From Variovorax gossypii (GTDB lineage: Bacteria; Pseudomonadota; Gammaproteobacteria; Burkholderiales; Burkholderiaceae_C), in contig NZ_RXOE01000004.1 in NCBI RefSeq assembly GCF_003965815.1, positions 124,001 through 188,000 of the forward strand: a stretch of DNA of 64,000 nucleotides. The letters are read 5' to 3'. The notes under the pieces were generated by a model. The model was not told the origin of the DNA. It was given only the letters and a program-made list of their open reading frames with translations, and did no database searches. Below, in pieces: positions 43,128 to 53,900 of the stretch; positions within the stretch are counted from its first letter, which is position 1, and every line of letters starts with the position of its first letter. A program made the translations under genes and the position numbers.

Positions 43128-43584
43128 CCTACATCAGCAGCCGATGGCCTCGGCCACGGCTGCTCGTCGAGCAAACCCTGCGACGGTGCGCAGTATCGTG
43201 ATGTCCAACTGGCATTTCGAATGGAGCGGCTTCGCCATCCGACAACGTCAACATTGAGCGGCAGCTTGAGGCAAACCACTCAAAATGGTCGACCGGCCGC
43301 TCAAGATCAGTTGTGTGAGTTCAGAGGCGCGGGAAGCAGACGTCCGCTGAGGCCGGAGTCAATTTGGCCCGCGTGACCAAAACGAACGGCAGGTACAGCC
43401 CGCAGACCGGTCAGACAAAGCATGACCCGGCCCGCTCCTCGATGACCGGAACTCGCTGAGAACCGGTCGGACGACGCCTCGCGCCGACCGACCGAGATCG
43501 CTGCAAAGCGGAAAGCCGCGAAGAGGGCCGAAGTTCCACAGCAAGCGCCAAGCCACCTTCAGAGACTCGGCGCCCTGAGCCCGG
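43128..43584. other. Non-coding stretch, right side of low-GC island
   Basis: About 457 bp. A 65-codon frame on the minus strand (43359-43556) has the Arg/Ser/Cys/Trp-rich composition of non-coding frames and is not called. Blocks such as GACCGGAACTCGCTGAGAACC look like decayed sequence, but no family or mobile element can be named. Confidence 0.5.
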
Positions 43585-43833
43585 TCACCCAGCCGGACTC
43601 ACCTCCTGATAAAGCGCCACCGCCTCCCGCGCCAAATCCGAAGCAATCCAAAGCAGATTCTCCCGATGCGCCTCCCCCGCCTCCTGGAACCATCCATCCC
43701 CGGCGCCGTAAAAGCACCAGAGCAGCGAGTTCAACTGCTCCAGCTTGTTCTCCAGAAGACCGGACGGGTCCCGTGTCGTGGTCGCGTCCGCGGATGCCGG
43801 CTTTGCAGGCCCGGCCATAATTCGTTTAGCCAT
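43585..43833 (-). CDS. Small helical protein of unknown function
   Basis: 82 residues from ATG 43833, preceded by GGAAAGAGAG. The C-terminal half LEQLNSLLWCFYGAGDGWFQEAGEAHRENLLWIASDLAREAVAL resembles short, often multicopy proteobacterial proteins (DUF3077-like pattern) of unknown function. The similarity is only my impression. It marks the return toward core-like composition at the right side of the island. Confidence 0.6.
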   Translation of the reverse strand: MAKRIMAGPAKPASADATTTRDPSGLLENKLEQLNSLLWCFYGAGDGWFQEAGEAHRENLLWIASDLAREAVALYQEVSPAG

Positions 43834-44201
43834 TTGGTGTGCTCTCTTTCCAAAGTTCTGCACGTCACTTGGTTAGACGGCTGAGGTGTTCGCGCACCTT
43901 GGCCGTCGCCTTTTGTGCCTCACGTTCGCGTCGATGCAAGTCGCACCAACAGCCCGCCGCAAGGCAATGCGGTTCACTCAAGAGAAGTCTTTGTGTGCTC
44001 TGCCCTCCATGCCCACTTGGTGGGTCGTTCAACCACAGGGGCATTCACTGTATAGAAGACCAGCCCCGCGCAGAAATAACTTTCTGCCCAGAATTTCTCG
44101 ATTCCTTCGAGTAATCGCGAGGCCGCAGCGCCAGTACACAAAGCGCTGACAGTCGCTGGGTCAATCAGCGAAAAAGAGGCTGCAGAAGCGGCTGAATCAA
44201 C
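43834..44201. other. Non-coding stretch before sensor-regulator pair
   Basis: About 368 bp without a supported gene. A plus-strand frame at 43886-44149 has no ribosome site and no recognisable residues. No intrinsic terminator or tRNA was found. Confidence 0.45.
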
Positions 44202-44843
44202 TCACGAATCGCGCCCGAATTCGCGCGCATGTTCCACCGCGTACTTGATGAGCTCCGCCTGCCCCTCGATGCCCAGCCGGCGCTTGATGCTCTGCCGGTG
44301 CGCCTCCACCGTGCGCACGCTCAGGCCCAGTTCGCGCGCGATCTGCTTGCTCGATTCGCCCCGGCCCAGCGCCGAAAGAATCTCGCTCTCGCGCGGCGTG
44401 AGCAGCGGCCTCGGCTCCTGCGTGCGAAACAGTTTTTTCGACACAGCCGGGCTCAGGAATGTGCCGCCGGCCGACACGGCCTCTATGGCCGCGACGATCT
44501 CGGCCGCGGGCGCGTCTTTCAGCACGTAGCCGCGCGCGCCCACCTGCAAGGCCTTCTGCACGTACTCGGGGTTGTCGTACATGCTGAGCATCACGATGTG
44601 CGTCGCGCTCTGGCGCTGCAGCAGCACTTCCGCGAGCTCGATGCCGTTCATGTCCTTCATGCCGACGTCCATCAGCATGAGGTCGGGCCGCACGCTGTCG
44701 ACCAGCTCCAGTGCCTCGGCGGCGCTGCCGGCCTCGCCGACGATCTCCAGATTGGGCATGGAGCCGAGCCGGGCGCGCAGGCCGTCGCGCACCAGCGGGT
44801 GGTCGTCGACAAGAAAGAGCCGGATGGTCTTGGCGGTGGTCAT
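44202..44843 (-). CDS. NarL/FixJ-type response regulator
   Basis: 213 residues. The receiver has the acidic pair DD in LVDDHPLVRDGL, phospho-acceptor D59 in LMLMDVGM and the lysine in GYVLKD. The LuxR-type helix-turn-helix (LTPRESEILSALGRGESSKQIARELGLSVRTVEAHRQSIKRRLG) occupies about residues 147-195. It overlaps the kinase gene by 4 bp, so the two form a classical coupled pair. Its target genes are not obvious nearby. Confidence 0.93.
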   Translation of the reverse strand: MTTAKTIRLFLVDDHPLVRDGLRARLGSMPNLEIVGEAGSAAEALELVDSVRPDLMLMDVGMKDMNGIELAEVLLQRQSATHIVMLSMYDNPEYVQKALQVGARGYVLKDAPAAEIVAAIEAVSAGGTFLSPAVSKKLFRTQEPRPLLTPRESEILSALGRGESSKQIARELGLSVRTVEAHRQSIKRRLGIEGQAELIKYAVEHAREFGRDS

Positions 44844-46261
44844 GCTCTGGCGCCTGATGCGGGCGCGTGTGCCTGCTGTTTCTGTTCGGCCGCTGCTGCC
44901 CTCGCGCTGCGTGCTGGCACCTCGGCCTCGATGGAGGTGCGCCCGGCGTTGCTGCACATGGTGAGCCGCCCGCCGATGGCCTCCATGCGCTCGCGCATGT
45001 TGCGCAGGCCGATGCCGCGCCTCGGGTCGAGCTGCACGGCCTCGATGTCGAAGCCGGTGCCGTCGTCGCTCACTTCGAGCCGCACGCCTTCTTCTTCGTC
45101 GAAGTTCAGCGCAATGTGCACATGCTGGGCGTTCGCGTGCTTGCGCACATTGGTCAGCGCCTCCTGCGTGAGGCGGAAGAGCGCGGTCTTCACCTCGGGC
45201 TGCAGCTCGAAGGACTCGCCGCCGATCATCATCGAGGCATCGACGCCGCCGCCCTCTTCCCTGAACTCGTCGACCAGCCGCTCCAGCGCGGCGGGCAGGC
45301 CCAGGGTGTCGAGCAAGGCGGGGCGCAGCCGGTGCGAGATGCGGCGCACCTCTATCAGCGAATCGTTGAGCCGCTGCAGCGCCTTCACCAGCGCGGGCGG
45401 CGTGGGCTGCTGCTGGCGGTCGAGCGACTCCACGGCCGATTCGATCAGCAGCTTGGCCGACACCAGCGTCTGGCTGGTGCCGTCGTGCAGTTCGCGCGCG
45501 AGGTGGCCGCGCTCTTCTTCCTGCGACTGCACCACGCGCCGCGCGAGCAGGCGCAGCTTGGCTTCCGCCGTACGGTGCTCGCTGAGGTTGAGCAGCAGGC
45601 CGGCGGCGCTGACCACGCCGAGGCACAGCGCGGCAATGCCGGCTATCCACAGCAGCGTGGCGGTGACGTTGGCGTTCACCTGCCGGTCGAGGGTGTCCAT
45701 GGTGGTCTGGATGTCGTCGAGGTACAGGCCGGTGCCGACCATCCAGTTCCAGCGCGGCATGGCGGTCACGTAGCCGAGCTTGGGCGCCAGCTGCGCGCTC
45801 GAGGGCTTGCGCCATTCGTACTCGACGTAGCCGCCGCCGTTCTCTTTCGCGCCCTTGATCAGCTCCTGGATGGTGTAGCGGCCATGCGAGTCGCGCAGCT
45901 CCCAGAGGTTCTGCCCGACCAGCTCGGGCTGGCGCGAGTGCATGAGGGACTTGCCCTCCAGGTCGTACACGAAGAAGTAGCCGTCGTCGCCGTAGTTGAG
46001 CGCGGCCAGCCGGCGCAGGGCCTCGTTGCGGGTGGCCTCGTCGTCCTGGCCCGATTCGTACAGCGGCATCAGGTTGCTGACGGCCAGGTCCACGTAGCTG
46101 CGCAGCTCGCTGCGGCGCTGGGCCATGTAGCTGTTCTCGATGAGGGCACGCTCGCGCTGGGCGAGGTCGTTCTCCTGGTGGCGCACCGCAAGGGCCACCA
46201 GCACCAGCGCCAGGAGCAGCGGTGCGACGGCGAGCGCAACGATCTTGGTGCGGAGGTTCAT
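44840..46261 (-). CDS. Cache-domain HisKA_3 sensor histidine kinase
   Basis: 473 residues. Two membrane helices (about 8-27 and 200-224) flank an extracytoplasmic single Cache domain: LNYGDDGYFFVYDLEGKSLMHSRQPELVGQNLWEL and TAMPRWNWMVGTGLYLDDI. The kinase part is of the NarX/DesK type: ARELHDGTSQTLVSAKLLIES with phosphorylated H259, and an ATP lid DDGTGFDIEAVQLDPRRGIGLRNMRERMEAIGG. Cache domains of this kind bind small organic acids or amino acids. Partner is the regulator at 44202. Confidence 0.93.
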   Translation of the reverse strand: MNLRTKIVALAVAPLLLALVLVALAVRHQENDLAQRERALIENSYMAQRRSELRSYVDLAVSNLMPLYESGQDDEATRNEALRRLAALNYGDDGYFFVYDLEGKSLMHSRQPELVGQNLWELRDSHGRYTIQELIKGAKENGGGYVEYEWRKPSSAQLAPKLGYVTAMPRWNWMVGTGLYLDDIQTTMDTLDRQVNANVTATLLWIAGIAALCLGVVSAAGLLLNLSEHRTAEAKLRLLARRVVQSQEEERGHLARELHDGTSQTLVSAKLLIESAVESLDRQQQPTPPALVKALQRLNDSLIEVRRISHRLRPALLDTLGLPAALERLVDEFREEGGGVDASMMIGGESFELQPEVKTALFRLTQEALTNVRKHANAQHVHIALNFDEEEGVRLEVSDDGTGFDIEAVQLDPRRGIGLRNMRERMEAIGGRLTMCSNAGRTSIEAEVPARSARAAAAEQKQQAHAPASGARA

Positions 46262-46305
46262 CGGGTGGCAAGGCTACCACCGCGCCTGGAGGCCGCCGGG
46301 CCGGG

Positions 46306-47544
46306 TCAGCCGCCGACGGCAGCAGGCACCGATGCCCGCCTGAACTCCGTCGCGTAGTAGAGCAGCGCCACCAGCACATACCCGCCACCCAGCAGGCACA
46401 ACCCGCCCCATCCGTGGAAGGCATACACGGCGGCCGCGATGCCCGAGGCCACCGCCGCGCAGATGAAGATGAAGGTCATGAACAGCCCGTTGATGCGGCC
46501 GCGCAACTCGGGCGCAAGCATGAACAGGCTGCGGAAGTTGAGCACCTGGCACAGCTGCACGGCGCCGTCGAGCAGGATGCCGGCCGCGACCAGCCCGGCC
46601 AGCGAGTGGTAGTGCATGGAGACGGCGCCCAGCACGAACGAGAGCAGCGCGACGACGATGGCCCAGCCGGTGGCGGCCCGAGTCCAGCCCCTGTCGGCCA
46701 GCCGGCCCGCCACGGGCGCGAGCAATGCGCCTGCCGCACCCGCCAGTGCGAACAGCGCGATGCCGCCCTGCCCCATGCCGAACTCGTGCACCAGCGCCAG
46801 CGGCACGGCCGTCCAGAAGGCCTGGAAGCCGGAGAACATCATTCCCTGGTAGAGGCTGCGCCTGCGCAGCAGCGGCGTGTTCCACACGATGCCGGGCAGC
46901 GAGGCCATGGTGCGCGCATAGCCCACCGAGGCATGCGGGTGCCGCCGGGGCAGCACGCGCCACAGCACGGCGATGAGCGAGGACATCAGCACGGCCGACA
47001 GGCCGAACACCGCGCGCCAGCCCAGCGCAGAGGCCACCACGCTGGCGAAGGGCCGAGCCAGCATGATCCCGCCCAGCAGCCCGGCCATGATGTTGCCGAC
47101 CACCTTGCCGCGCGTGGCCTCGGGCGCGAGGTGCGAAGCAAAAGGCAGCAGCACCTGTGCCGCGACGGCGCACGTGCCCACCACGAATGAAGCCGCCAGG
47201 AAGGTAACGGCCGAGCCCGAGAGCGCAATGCCGACCAGCCCGATCACCGCGCCGAACAGCGCGCCGAGGATCAGCCTGCGGTTCTCGACCACGTCGGCCA
47301 GCGGCACCAGCAGCAGCAGGCCGGCGCCGTAGCCGAGCTGGGTGAGCGTCATGATGAGCCCGGCCAGGCCGGCGTGCAGCTGCAGCGTGTCGGAGATGGG
47401 GCCGATCAGCGGCTGGGCGTAGTAGATGTTGGCTACGCAAAGGCCGCAGGCGACGGCGAATACGAGCGTGAGCGCGGGCGTGAGCCCCGGGGCGGAAGGA
47501 TGGGCAGCGTGGGCCGCAGGGGCCGTGGAGGATGAAGAGGACAC
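46306..47544 (-). CDS. MFS transporter (YnfM/AraJ-like)
   Basis: 412 residues when started at the GTG at 47544; the frame continues to a TTG at 47664 through unconserved sequence. Twelve hydrophobic segments are apparent. The A-type MFS loop appears as PLADVVENRRLILG after helix 2 and again as PVAGRLADRGWTRAA in the second half. The start GLCVANIYYAQPLIGPISDTL is typical of sugar or drug efflux members of the YnfM/AraJ group. Substrate unknown. It ends 44 bp from the start of the sensor kinase gene on the same strand. Confidence 0.85.
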   Translation of the reverse strand: MSSSSSTAPAAHAAHPSAPGLTPALTLVFAVACGLCVANIYYAQPLIGPISDTLQLHAGLAGLIMTLTQLGYGAGLLLLVPLADVVENRRLILGALFGAVIGLVGIALSGSAVTFLAASFVVGTCAVAAQVLLPFASHLAPEATRGKVVGNIMAGLLGGIMLARPFASVVASALGWRAVFGLSAVLMSSLIAVLWRVLPRRHPHASVGYARTMASLPGIVWNTPLLRRRSLYQGMMFSGFQAFWTAVPLALVHEFGMGQGGIALFALAGAAGALLAPVAGRLADRGWTRAATGWAIVVALLSFVLGAVSMHYHSLAGLVAAGILLDGAVQLCQVLNFRSLFMLAPELRGRINGLFMTFIFICAAVASGIAAAVYAFHGWGGLCLLGGGYVLVALLYYATEFRRASVPAAVGG

Positions 47545-47671
47545 GGAGGAATCCCGGTTGCCGGTTGCGAGAAGGCTGGATTCAGGGTTAACCCGAAGGC
47601 CGGGCACCTTAGCACGCGCAGCCGGTTTCTGCTGGCGTGGGCCTTGTGCAGGCCCTCGGGACAACTACGCC

Positions 47672-48610
47672 TCAGTCGACCGTGGTCGGCCTGCCCGAGG
47701 CCACCCAGGCATCGAGCCCGCCCGTCAGCGGCAAGGCCCGCCGCGCACCGCGCGCCAGCAGCACGCGCGCGGCCTGTGCGGCCGACACCTCGTTGGGGCA
47801 GTTGCAGTACAGCACCACCACCCGACCGTTGGCATGCGACAGGTCGAGGCTGCGCTGCTGCAGCGCCTTGAGCGTGTAGGCCTGCGCCCCCGGAATGCGG
47901 CGCGGGTCGACCTGCACGCCGGCCTTGCCACGCACGTCGATCACCAGCGGAGGCTCCTCGCCGCTCAGCAGCTCGTGCAGCTCTTCTACCGAGATGCGCG
48001 GCATGCCCGTGAGCCGCATGAAGGCGCGCCGGCGCCAGTAGCGCACCGCCAGGATCACCAGCAGCACCACGGCCAGCGCGGCGGTGGCGACGCCGCCGGC
48101 CTGCGCCATGATGGCCAGTACTTCCTGGATCTGGTTGCGGAACACCCAGCCCAGCCCGAGGAAGAGCCCGGTCCAGACCAGCGCCGCGCCAATGTCGAAG
48201 CCGATGAAGCGCCGCACCGACATGCCCAGCGCCCCGGCCATCGGCGGTGCCACCACCGACACGCCCGGCACGAACTTGGCGGCCACGAGCGAGAGCCCGC
48301 CCCAGTCGGAGATCAGCGATTCGCCGCGCCGCACGCAGGAGTCGGGTGAAAGGGAGATGCGGCACAGCAGCCGCATGAAGCGGTAGCCGAAGCGCCGCCC
48401 GGCATAGAACCACGCCCCGTCGCCCAGCAGGTTGGCGATGACGGCCGCCAGCACCACGCCGGCCACCGAGACATCGCCCGCCGCGAGCAGCGCGCCCGTG
48501 AGCACCAGCACCGCCGCCGCCGGCACCGGCAGCCCCAGCCGCGCGGCGAAGCTGGCGGCGAAAACCACCAGGATCGCGTTCTGCACGAGCAGGGACATCA
48601 GTTGCGCCAT
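47672..48610 (-). CDS. DedA-family membrane protein fused to rhodanese domain
   Basis: 312 residues from ATG 48610 (ATG 48598 is possible). Residues about 1-195 form the DedA membrane domain with GDGAWFYAGRRFGYRFMRLLCR and AAKFVPGVSVVAPPMAGALGMSVRRF, the glycine/proline-rich signature of undecaprenyl-phosphate or phospholipid flippase-like proteins. Residues about 210-310 are a rhodanese: PPLVIDVRGKAGVQ, then LYCNCPNEVSAAQAA with the active cysteine. DedA-rhodanese fusions are widespread; how sulfur transfer relates to lipid movement is unknown. Confidence 0.88.
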   Translation of the reverse strand: MAQLMSLLVQNAILVVFAASFAARLGLPVPAAAVLVLTGALLAAGDVSVAGVVLAAVIANLLGDGAWFYAGRRFGYRFMRLLCRISLSPDSCVRRGESLISDWGGLSLVAAKFVPGVSVVAPPMAGALGMSVRRFIGFDIGAALVWTGLFLGLGWVFRNQIQEVLAIMAQAGGVATAALAVVLLVILAVRYWRRRAFMRLTGMPRISVEELHELLSGEEPPLVIDVRGKAGVQVDPRRIPGAQAYTLKALQQRSLDLSHANGRVVVLYCNCPNEVSAAQAARVLLARGARRALPLTGGLDAWVASGRPTTVD

Positions 48611-48749
48611 GGCTGCCCTTGTGGCCCGGATGCGGGCGGAATCTGCGGAGGTTGCGTGCTGTTCATGCCGGCAGCGATTCTCGGGCATGGCCCAAGAACG
48701 TACCGGGCACAGGCCATTGGCGGATGGCTCCAGCCGGCATCAACCAGCG

Positions 48750-50147
48750 TCACCCGGCGGTTTTTTCGGGGGTGCGAGACACGCTGAAGCCGAAGGTATT
48801 CAGGCCCCCTTCGCTCGACGCGCTGACCTGCCCGCCATGCATGCTCGCCACGGCCTTCACGATGGCCAGCCCCAGCCCGTGGCCGTGGTGCTCGCCGCCG
48901 TCGTTGCGCGCCTCGTCGACACGGTAGAACCGGTCGAACAGGTGCTGCAGATGCTGCCCGTCGATGGGCGCACCGGGGTTCGAAACCGTGATCCAGGTCG
49001 CCGCGCCCTCCTCGCGCAGCGTGACGGTGATACGCGCGCCCGGCTTCGAATGCTCGATGGCGTTCTGCAGCAGGTTCGACATGGCGCGGCGGAACAGCGC
49101 GCTCTCCAGCCGAGCCTCGGCCAGCACATCGCCCTCGATGACGACCTGCGCGCGCGTCTCGTCGAGCACGAACTCGAAGAACTCGATGGTCTTGCGCACC
49201 TCCTGCGCCACCGGCGTGAGCACCAGCCCTGTCGCCACCTCGCCGCGGTCGGCCCGCGCGAGGAACAGCATGTCGTTGACGATGGAGCGCACCCGCTCCA
49301 GGTCTTCGAGGTTGGCCTGCAGCACCTCCTGGAACTCGCCCGCGCTGCGCTGGCGCGAGAGCGCCACCTGGGTGCTGCCGATGAGGTTGGCCAGCGGCGT
49401 GCGCAACTCGTGCGCCACGTCGGCGTTGAACGATTCGAGCTGGCCGTAGGCTTCTTCCAGCCGGCTCAGCGCGCCGTTGAAGGCCTCGGCCAGCGCCGAG
49501 AGTTCTACCGGTAGAGGCTCCGCGCGCAGCCGCTGCGACAGCGTCTTGGGCCGCAGCGCCTGCGCCTCCTTCGACAGCCGCTCCAGCGGCCGCAGCCCGA
49601 CCCGCGCGATCCAGTAGCCCGCGAAGGCCACCACCAGCACCGCGCCCAGCCCGAACGCGACCAGCGCGCTCAAAAAGGCCTGGCGCGTGCGCGCATAGGG
49701 CTCGGTGTTGCGCCCGACGATCAGGCGCACGGCCGGGCGCTGCTCGAAGGGATCGATGTGAACCGATAACGTGCGGAACGGCCGCTCCTGCCCCGGCAGC
49801 TCGACGACGCTGGTGTGGCCGTTGGCCTCGCGCGTGAGACCGTCGATCTCGGCCAGGCCCTTGCCGTACTGGAAGCGCGGATCGTCGCTGAGCACCCAGA
49901 AGCGCACGCTGCCGTCTTCGGGCGTGAGCGCGTCCATGCGCGCCTGCACGCGCGACCAGCGCTCGGGGCTGCCGATGGCCTTGATCCAGAACTGCAGGCT
50001 CTTGAGCGTGGTGTCGAGCTCCTCGTATTGATGCCGCTCCAGCTCGCGCGCCAGCACGTTGTGCAACGCGAAGCCGGCCAGCGCGAAGGTCGCGAGCGCC
50101 ACGGCCGCGAACATGATCACCAGCCGCGCGGTGATGGAGCGCTTCAC
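48750..50147 (-). CDS. CusS/CopS-type sensor histidine kinase
   Basis: 465 residues from the GTG at 50147, which overlaps the regulator stop (GTGA). Two membrane helices (about 8-30 and 158-180) bracket a periplasmic domain of about 125 residues; a HAMP linker follows ([18 protein letters not shown]). The catalytic histidine is H246 in [18 protein letters not shown]-binding blocks include [13 protein letters not shown] and [24 protein letters not shown]. This is the heavy-metal sensor kinase type (CusS/CopS). It is the last gene of the RND efflux operon and probably senses its substrate. Confidence 0.92.
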   Translation of the reverse strand: MKRSITARLVIMFAAVALATFALAGFALHNVLARELERHQYEELDTTLKSLQFWIKAIGSPERWSRVQARMDALTPEDGSVRFWVLSDDPRFQYGKGLAEIDGLTREANGHTSVVELPGQERPFRTLSVHIDPFEQRPAVRLIVGRNTEPYARTRQAFLSALVAFGLGAVLVVAFAGYWIARVGLRPLERLSKEAQALRPKTLSQRLRAEPLPVELSALAEAFNGALSRLEEAYGQLESFNADVAHELRTPLANLIGSTQVALSRQRSAGEFQEVLQANLEDLERVRSIVNDMLFLARADRGEVATGLVLTPVAQEVRKTIEFFEFVLDETRAQVVIEGDVLAEARLESALFRRAMSNLLQNAIEHSKPGARITVTLREEGAATWITVSNPGAPIDGQHLQHLFDRFYRVDEARNDGGEHHGHGLGLAIVKAVASMHGGQVSASSEGGLNTFGFSVSRTPEKTAG

Positions 50148-50851
50148 GGCGCCACGCCCTCCCCGCCGCTCTCGCGTACCTCCATCACGTAGCCCATGCC
50201 GCGGATGGTGTGCAGCAGCTTCGGGCTGAAGGGCACGTCGATCTTGTCGCGCAGCCGCTTGATGGCCACCTCGACCACGTTGGTGTTGCTGTCGAAGTTC
50301 ATGTCCCACACCAGCTCGGCGATGGCGGTCTTCGAGAGGATCTCGCCCTGACGGCGCGCCAGCACCGCGAGCAAAGCGAACTCCTTGGCCGTGAGGTCGA
50401 TGCGGGTGCTGCCCCCACCACTGCCACGAAAAGCCTTGCGCGCCAGCAGGTCGATCTGCAGGTCGGCAATGCGAAGCTGCATCGGCTCCTGCTTGCGGCC
50501 GCGCCGGTTCAGCGCCTGCAGCCGCGCCAGCAGTTCGAGGAAGGAAAAAGGCTTGACGAGGTAGTCGTCGGCCCCTTCGTGCAGGCCCTTGATGCGGTCT
50601 TCGACGCGGTCGCGCGCAGTGAGCATGATGACCGGCGTCTGCTTCACGGCGCGCAGCGCGCGCAGCACCGAGAAGCCGTCCTGGCCCGGCAGCATCACGT
50701 CGAGCACGATCACGTCGTACTCGTGCGTGAGCGCTAAATGCTGGCCGTCGATTCCGTTGTGTGCCATGTCGACGGCGCAGCCCTGCTCGGTCAGCCCCTT
50801 GGAGAGGTAGTCCGCGGTTCTCAGTTCGTCTTCGACTATCAGGATCTTCAT
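50144..50851 (-). CDS. OmpR/CusR-type response regulator
   Basis: 235 residues starting [20 protein letters not shown]. Phospho-acceptor D51 lies in [12 protein letters not shown] and the switch lysine in [16 protein letters not shown]. The winged-helix output domain ends [10 protein letters not shown]. Sequence style matches CusR/CopR regulators of metal efflux. It is 74 bp downstream of the RND permease and coupled to its kinase. It probably controls the promoter upstream of the outer-membrane factor gene at 56814. Confidence 0.93.
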   Translation of the reverse strand: MKILIVEDELRTADYLSKGLTEQGCAVDMAHNGIDGQHLALTHEYDVIVLDVMLPGQDGFSVLRALRAVKQTPVIMLTARDRVEDRIKGLHEGADDYLVKPFSFLELLARLQALNRRGRKQEPMQLRIADLQIDLLARKAFRGSGGGSTRIDLTAKEFALLAVLARRQGEILSKTAIAELVWDMNFDSNTNVVEVAIKRLRDKIDVPFSPKLLHTIRGMGYVMEVRESGGEGVAP

Positions 50852-50925
50852 GGCGCTTTCTGCCTTCTTGTCTTCGTCTCCACCCCTTCCGGCATCAGCC
50901 AGCATCAACCGGCATCAACCCGCGT

Positions 50926-53900
50926 TCATCCGTGCACCTCGGCAGGCACGGGAGCCTTGCCTTCCTTCGCGGCCTTGCGGGCCTTGCGCGCTTCCTTGCG
51001 TCGCATGTACCAGTAGTGGGCGCGGTCGAGGTACAGGTAGACCACGGGCGTCGTGAACAGGGTGAGCGCCTGCGAGAGTATCAGCCCGCCGACCATCGCG
51101 TAGCCCAGCGGCCGGCGCAGCTCGGAGCCCGAGCCGTGGCCCAGCATCAGCGGCAGGCCCGAGAGCAGAGCGCACATGGTGGTCATCATGATCGGGCGGA
51201 AGCGCAGCAGGCAGGCCTGGTAGATGGCGTCGTGCGGCGTCATGCCCTGCTCGCGCTCGGCCTTGAGCGCGAAGTCGATCATCATGATGCCGTTCTTCTT
51301 CACGATGCCGATGAGCAGGATGATGCCGATCAGCGCAATCACGCTCAGGTCGTAGCCGCCCGCCATCAGTATCAGCAGCGCGCCCACGCCGGCCGAGGGC
51401 AGCGTCGAGAGAATGGTTAGCGGGTGGATGTAGCTCTCGTACAGCAGGCCCAGCACGATGTACACCGCCACCAGCGCCGCTGCGATCAGGTAGGGCTGCG
51501 TGGCCAGCGAGTCTTGAAACGCCTGCGCCGTGCCCTGGAACGAGCCGGTGAGCGACTGCGGCAGCCCCATGTCTGCCTGGGCCTTGTTGATGGCGTTCAC
51601 CGCGTCGCCCAGCGCATGGCCCGGCGCGAGGTTGAACGAGATGGTCACGGCCGGAAACTGGCCCTGGTGGCTGATCGACAGGTAGGCGGTCTTGCTGGTG
51701 TCCACCTTCACGAAGGTCGACAGCGGCACCTGCTGGCCGGTGATGGGCGAGTTGAGATACAGCTTGCTGAAGAGCGCCGGGTCCTGCTGCAGCGCGGGCG
51801 TTACTTCGAGCACCACGTGGTAGCTGTTGAGCTGGGTGAAGTACTGCGCCACCTGGCGCTGGCCGATGGCGTCGTACAGCGTGGCATCGATGGTGGCCGG
51901 CGAGATGCCGAAGCTCGATGCGCGGTCGCGGTCGATGGTGAGCACGGCAGAGGCCGCGGCGTTCTGCTGGTCGGTGGCCAGGTCGGTGAGCTCGGGCAGC
52001 TGCTTGAAGCGCTCCAGCAGCTTGGGCGCCCAGGTGTTGAGCTCGTCGAGGTTGGCATCGGTCACCGTGTACTGGTACTGCGTGCGCGAGGCCCGACCGC
52101 CCACGCGGATGTCCTGGCCCGCCTGCAGGAAGAGGTTCACGCCCTGCACCTTGGCCAGCTGCGGGCGCAGGCGCGTGATGATCTCGTCGGCGGTGGCGGT
52201 GCGGCCTTCGTCCTTCGGCTTCAGGCTGATGAAGAAGTTGCCGGTGTTGTAGGTGGACGAACTGCCGTTCATGCCGAAGCCGGTCACGTCCGGGTCCTTG
52301 CGCACCACGTCGGCCAGCTCGATCATGCGGGCGTTCATCGAGGCGAAGGAGGCGTCCTGTGCCGACTCGGCGAAGCCCGAGATGAAGCCCGTGTCCTGCT
52401 GCGGGAAGAAGCCCTTGGGAATGAACACGAAGAGCACGCCCGTGGCCGCTACCGTGGCGATGAAGGTCATGAGCGTGATGAACTGGTGGTCGAGCACCAC
52501 GTGCAGCCCGCGCTTGTAGGCGCCGAGCATGGCGTCGAAGCCGCGCTCGAACAACTGGTAGAGCCGCCCGTGCTTGCTGCCGTGCTCGTTCTTCAGAAAG
52601 CGCGAGCACAGCATGGGCGTGAGCGTGAGCGAGATCACCACGCTCACCACGATGGTGAGCGTGACCGTCACCGCGAACTCGCGAAAGAGCCGCCCCACGA
52701 TGCCGCCCATGAGCAGCAGCGGAATGAACACCGCCACCAGCGACACCGAGATCGAGATGATGGTGAAACCGATCTCGCCCGCCCCCTTGTACGCGGCCTC
52801 GACCGCCGACATGCCCTCTTCCACGTAGCGGTAGATGTTCTCCAGCATCACGATGGCGTCGTCCACCACGAAGCCGACCGCGATGGTCAGCGCCATGAGC
52901 GACAGGTTGTCGAGGCTGTAGCCCAGCAGGTACATCACCGCCACCGTGCCCAGCAGCGCGAGCGGCACCGTCACGCTGGGAATGAGCGTGGCCGGCACGT
53001 TGCGCAGGAACACGTAGATCACGCCCACCACCAGCGCGATGGTCAGCAGCAGCGTGAACTCCACGTCCTTCACCGAGGCACGGATGGTCTGCGTGCGGTC
53101 GATGATGGCGTTGACGTCCACCGTCGGCGGGATCGAAGCCTTCAGCCGTGGCAGCGCGGCGTTGATGCGGTCCACCGTCTCGATGACGTTGGCGCCCGGC
53201 TGCTTGGTGATGGCGAGCACGATGGAGCGGCCGTTCTGCACGGTGCTGCCCTCGGGCGCGGCGGCACCGGCATAGGCCCAGCCGGCGATCTTGGCGTTCT
53301 CGGGGCCGTCGACTGCCACGCCCAGGTCGCTCACGCGGATGGGCGCGCCGTTGCGGTAGGCCAGCACCACGTCGTTCCAGGGCTTGGCCTTCAGCAGCTG
53401 GTCGTTGGTATAGACGGTGAAGCTCTGGTTGGGCCCGTCGATGGTGCCCTTGGGCGCGTTGACGGTGGCCGAGGCGAGCACGGTGCGCACGTCTTCCAGG
53501 CTCAGGCCCAGCGCGGCGAGCTTGGCCGGGTCGACCTGGATGCGCACCGCCGGCTTCTGCACGCCGCCGATGTTGACCAGGCCCACGCCCGAGATCTGCG
53601 ATATCTGCTGCGCGAGGATGTTGTCGGCGTAGTCGTTCACCTCGGTGAGCGGCAGCGTCTTCGACTGCACCGAGAGAATGAGGATGGGCGCGTCGGCCGG
53701 GTTCACCTTGCGGAAGGTCGGCGGGCTCGGCAGGTTGGCGGGCAGCTGGCCGGTCGATGCATTGATGGCGGCCTGCACGTCGAGCGCGGCGGCGTCGATG
53801 CTGCGGTCGAGGTCGAACTGCAGCGTGATCTGGGTGGAGCCGAGGCCGCTGGTCGAGGTCATCTGCGACAGCCCCGCGATCAGCGAGAACTGCCGCTCCA

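Noticed and set aside
43359..43556. 65-codon minus-strand frame in the gap
   Set aside because: No ribosome site, Arg/Ser/Cys-rich composition and no conserved look.
43886..44149. 87-codon plus-strand frame before the sensor-regulator pair
   Set aside because: No ribosome site and no recognisable residues.
50880..50925. Short GGCATCAACC-type repeats after the RND permease
   Set aside because: Imperfect, fewer than three full units, no evident structure or function.
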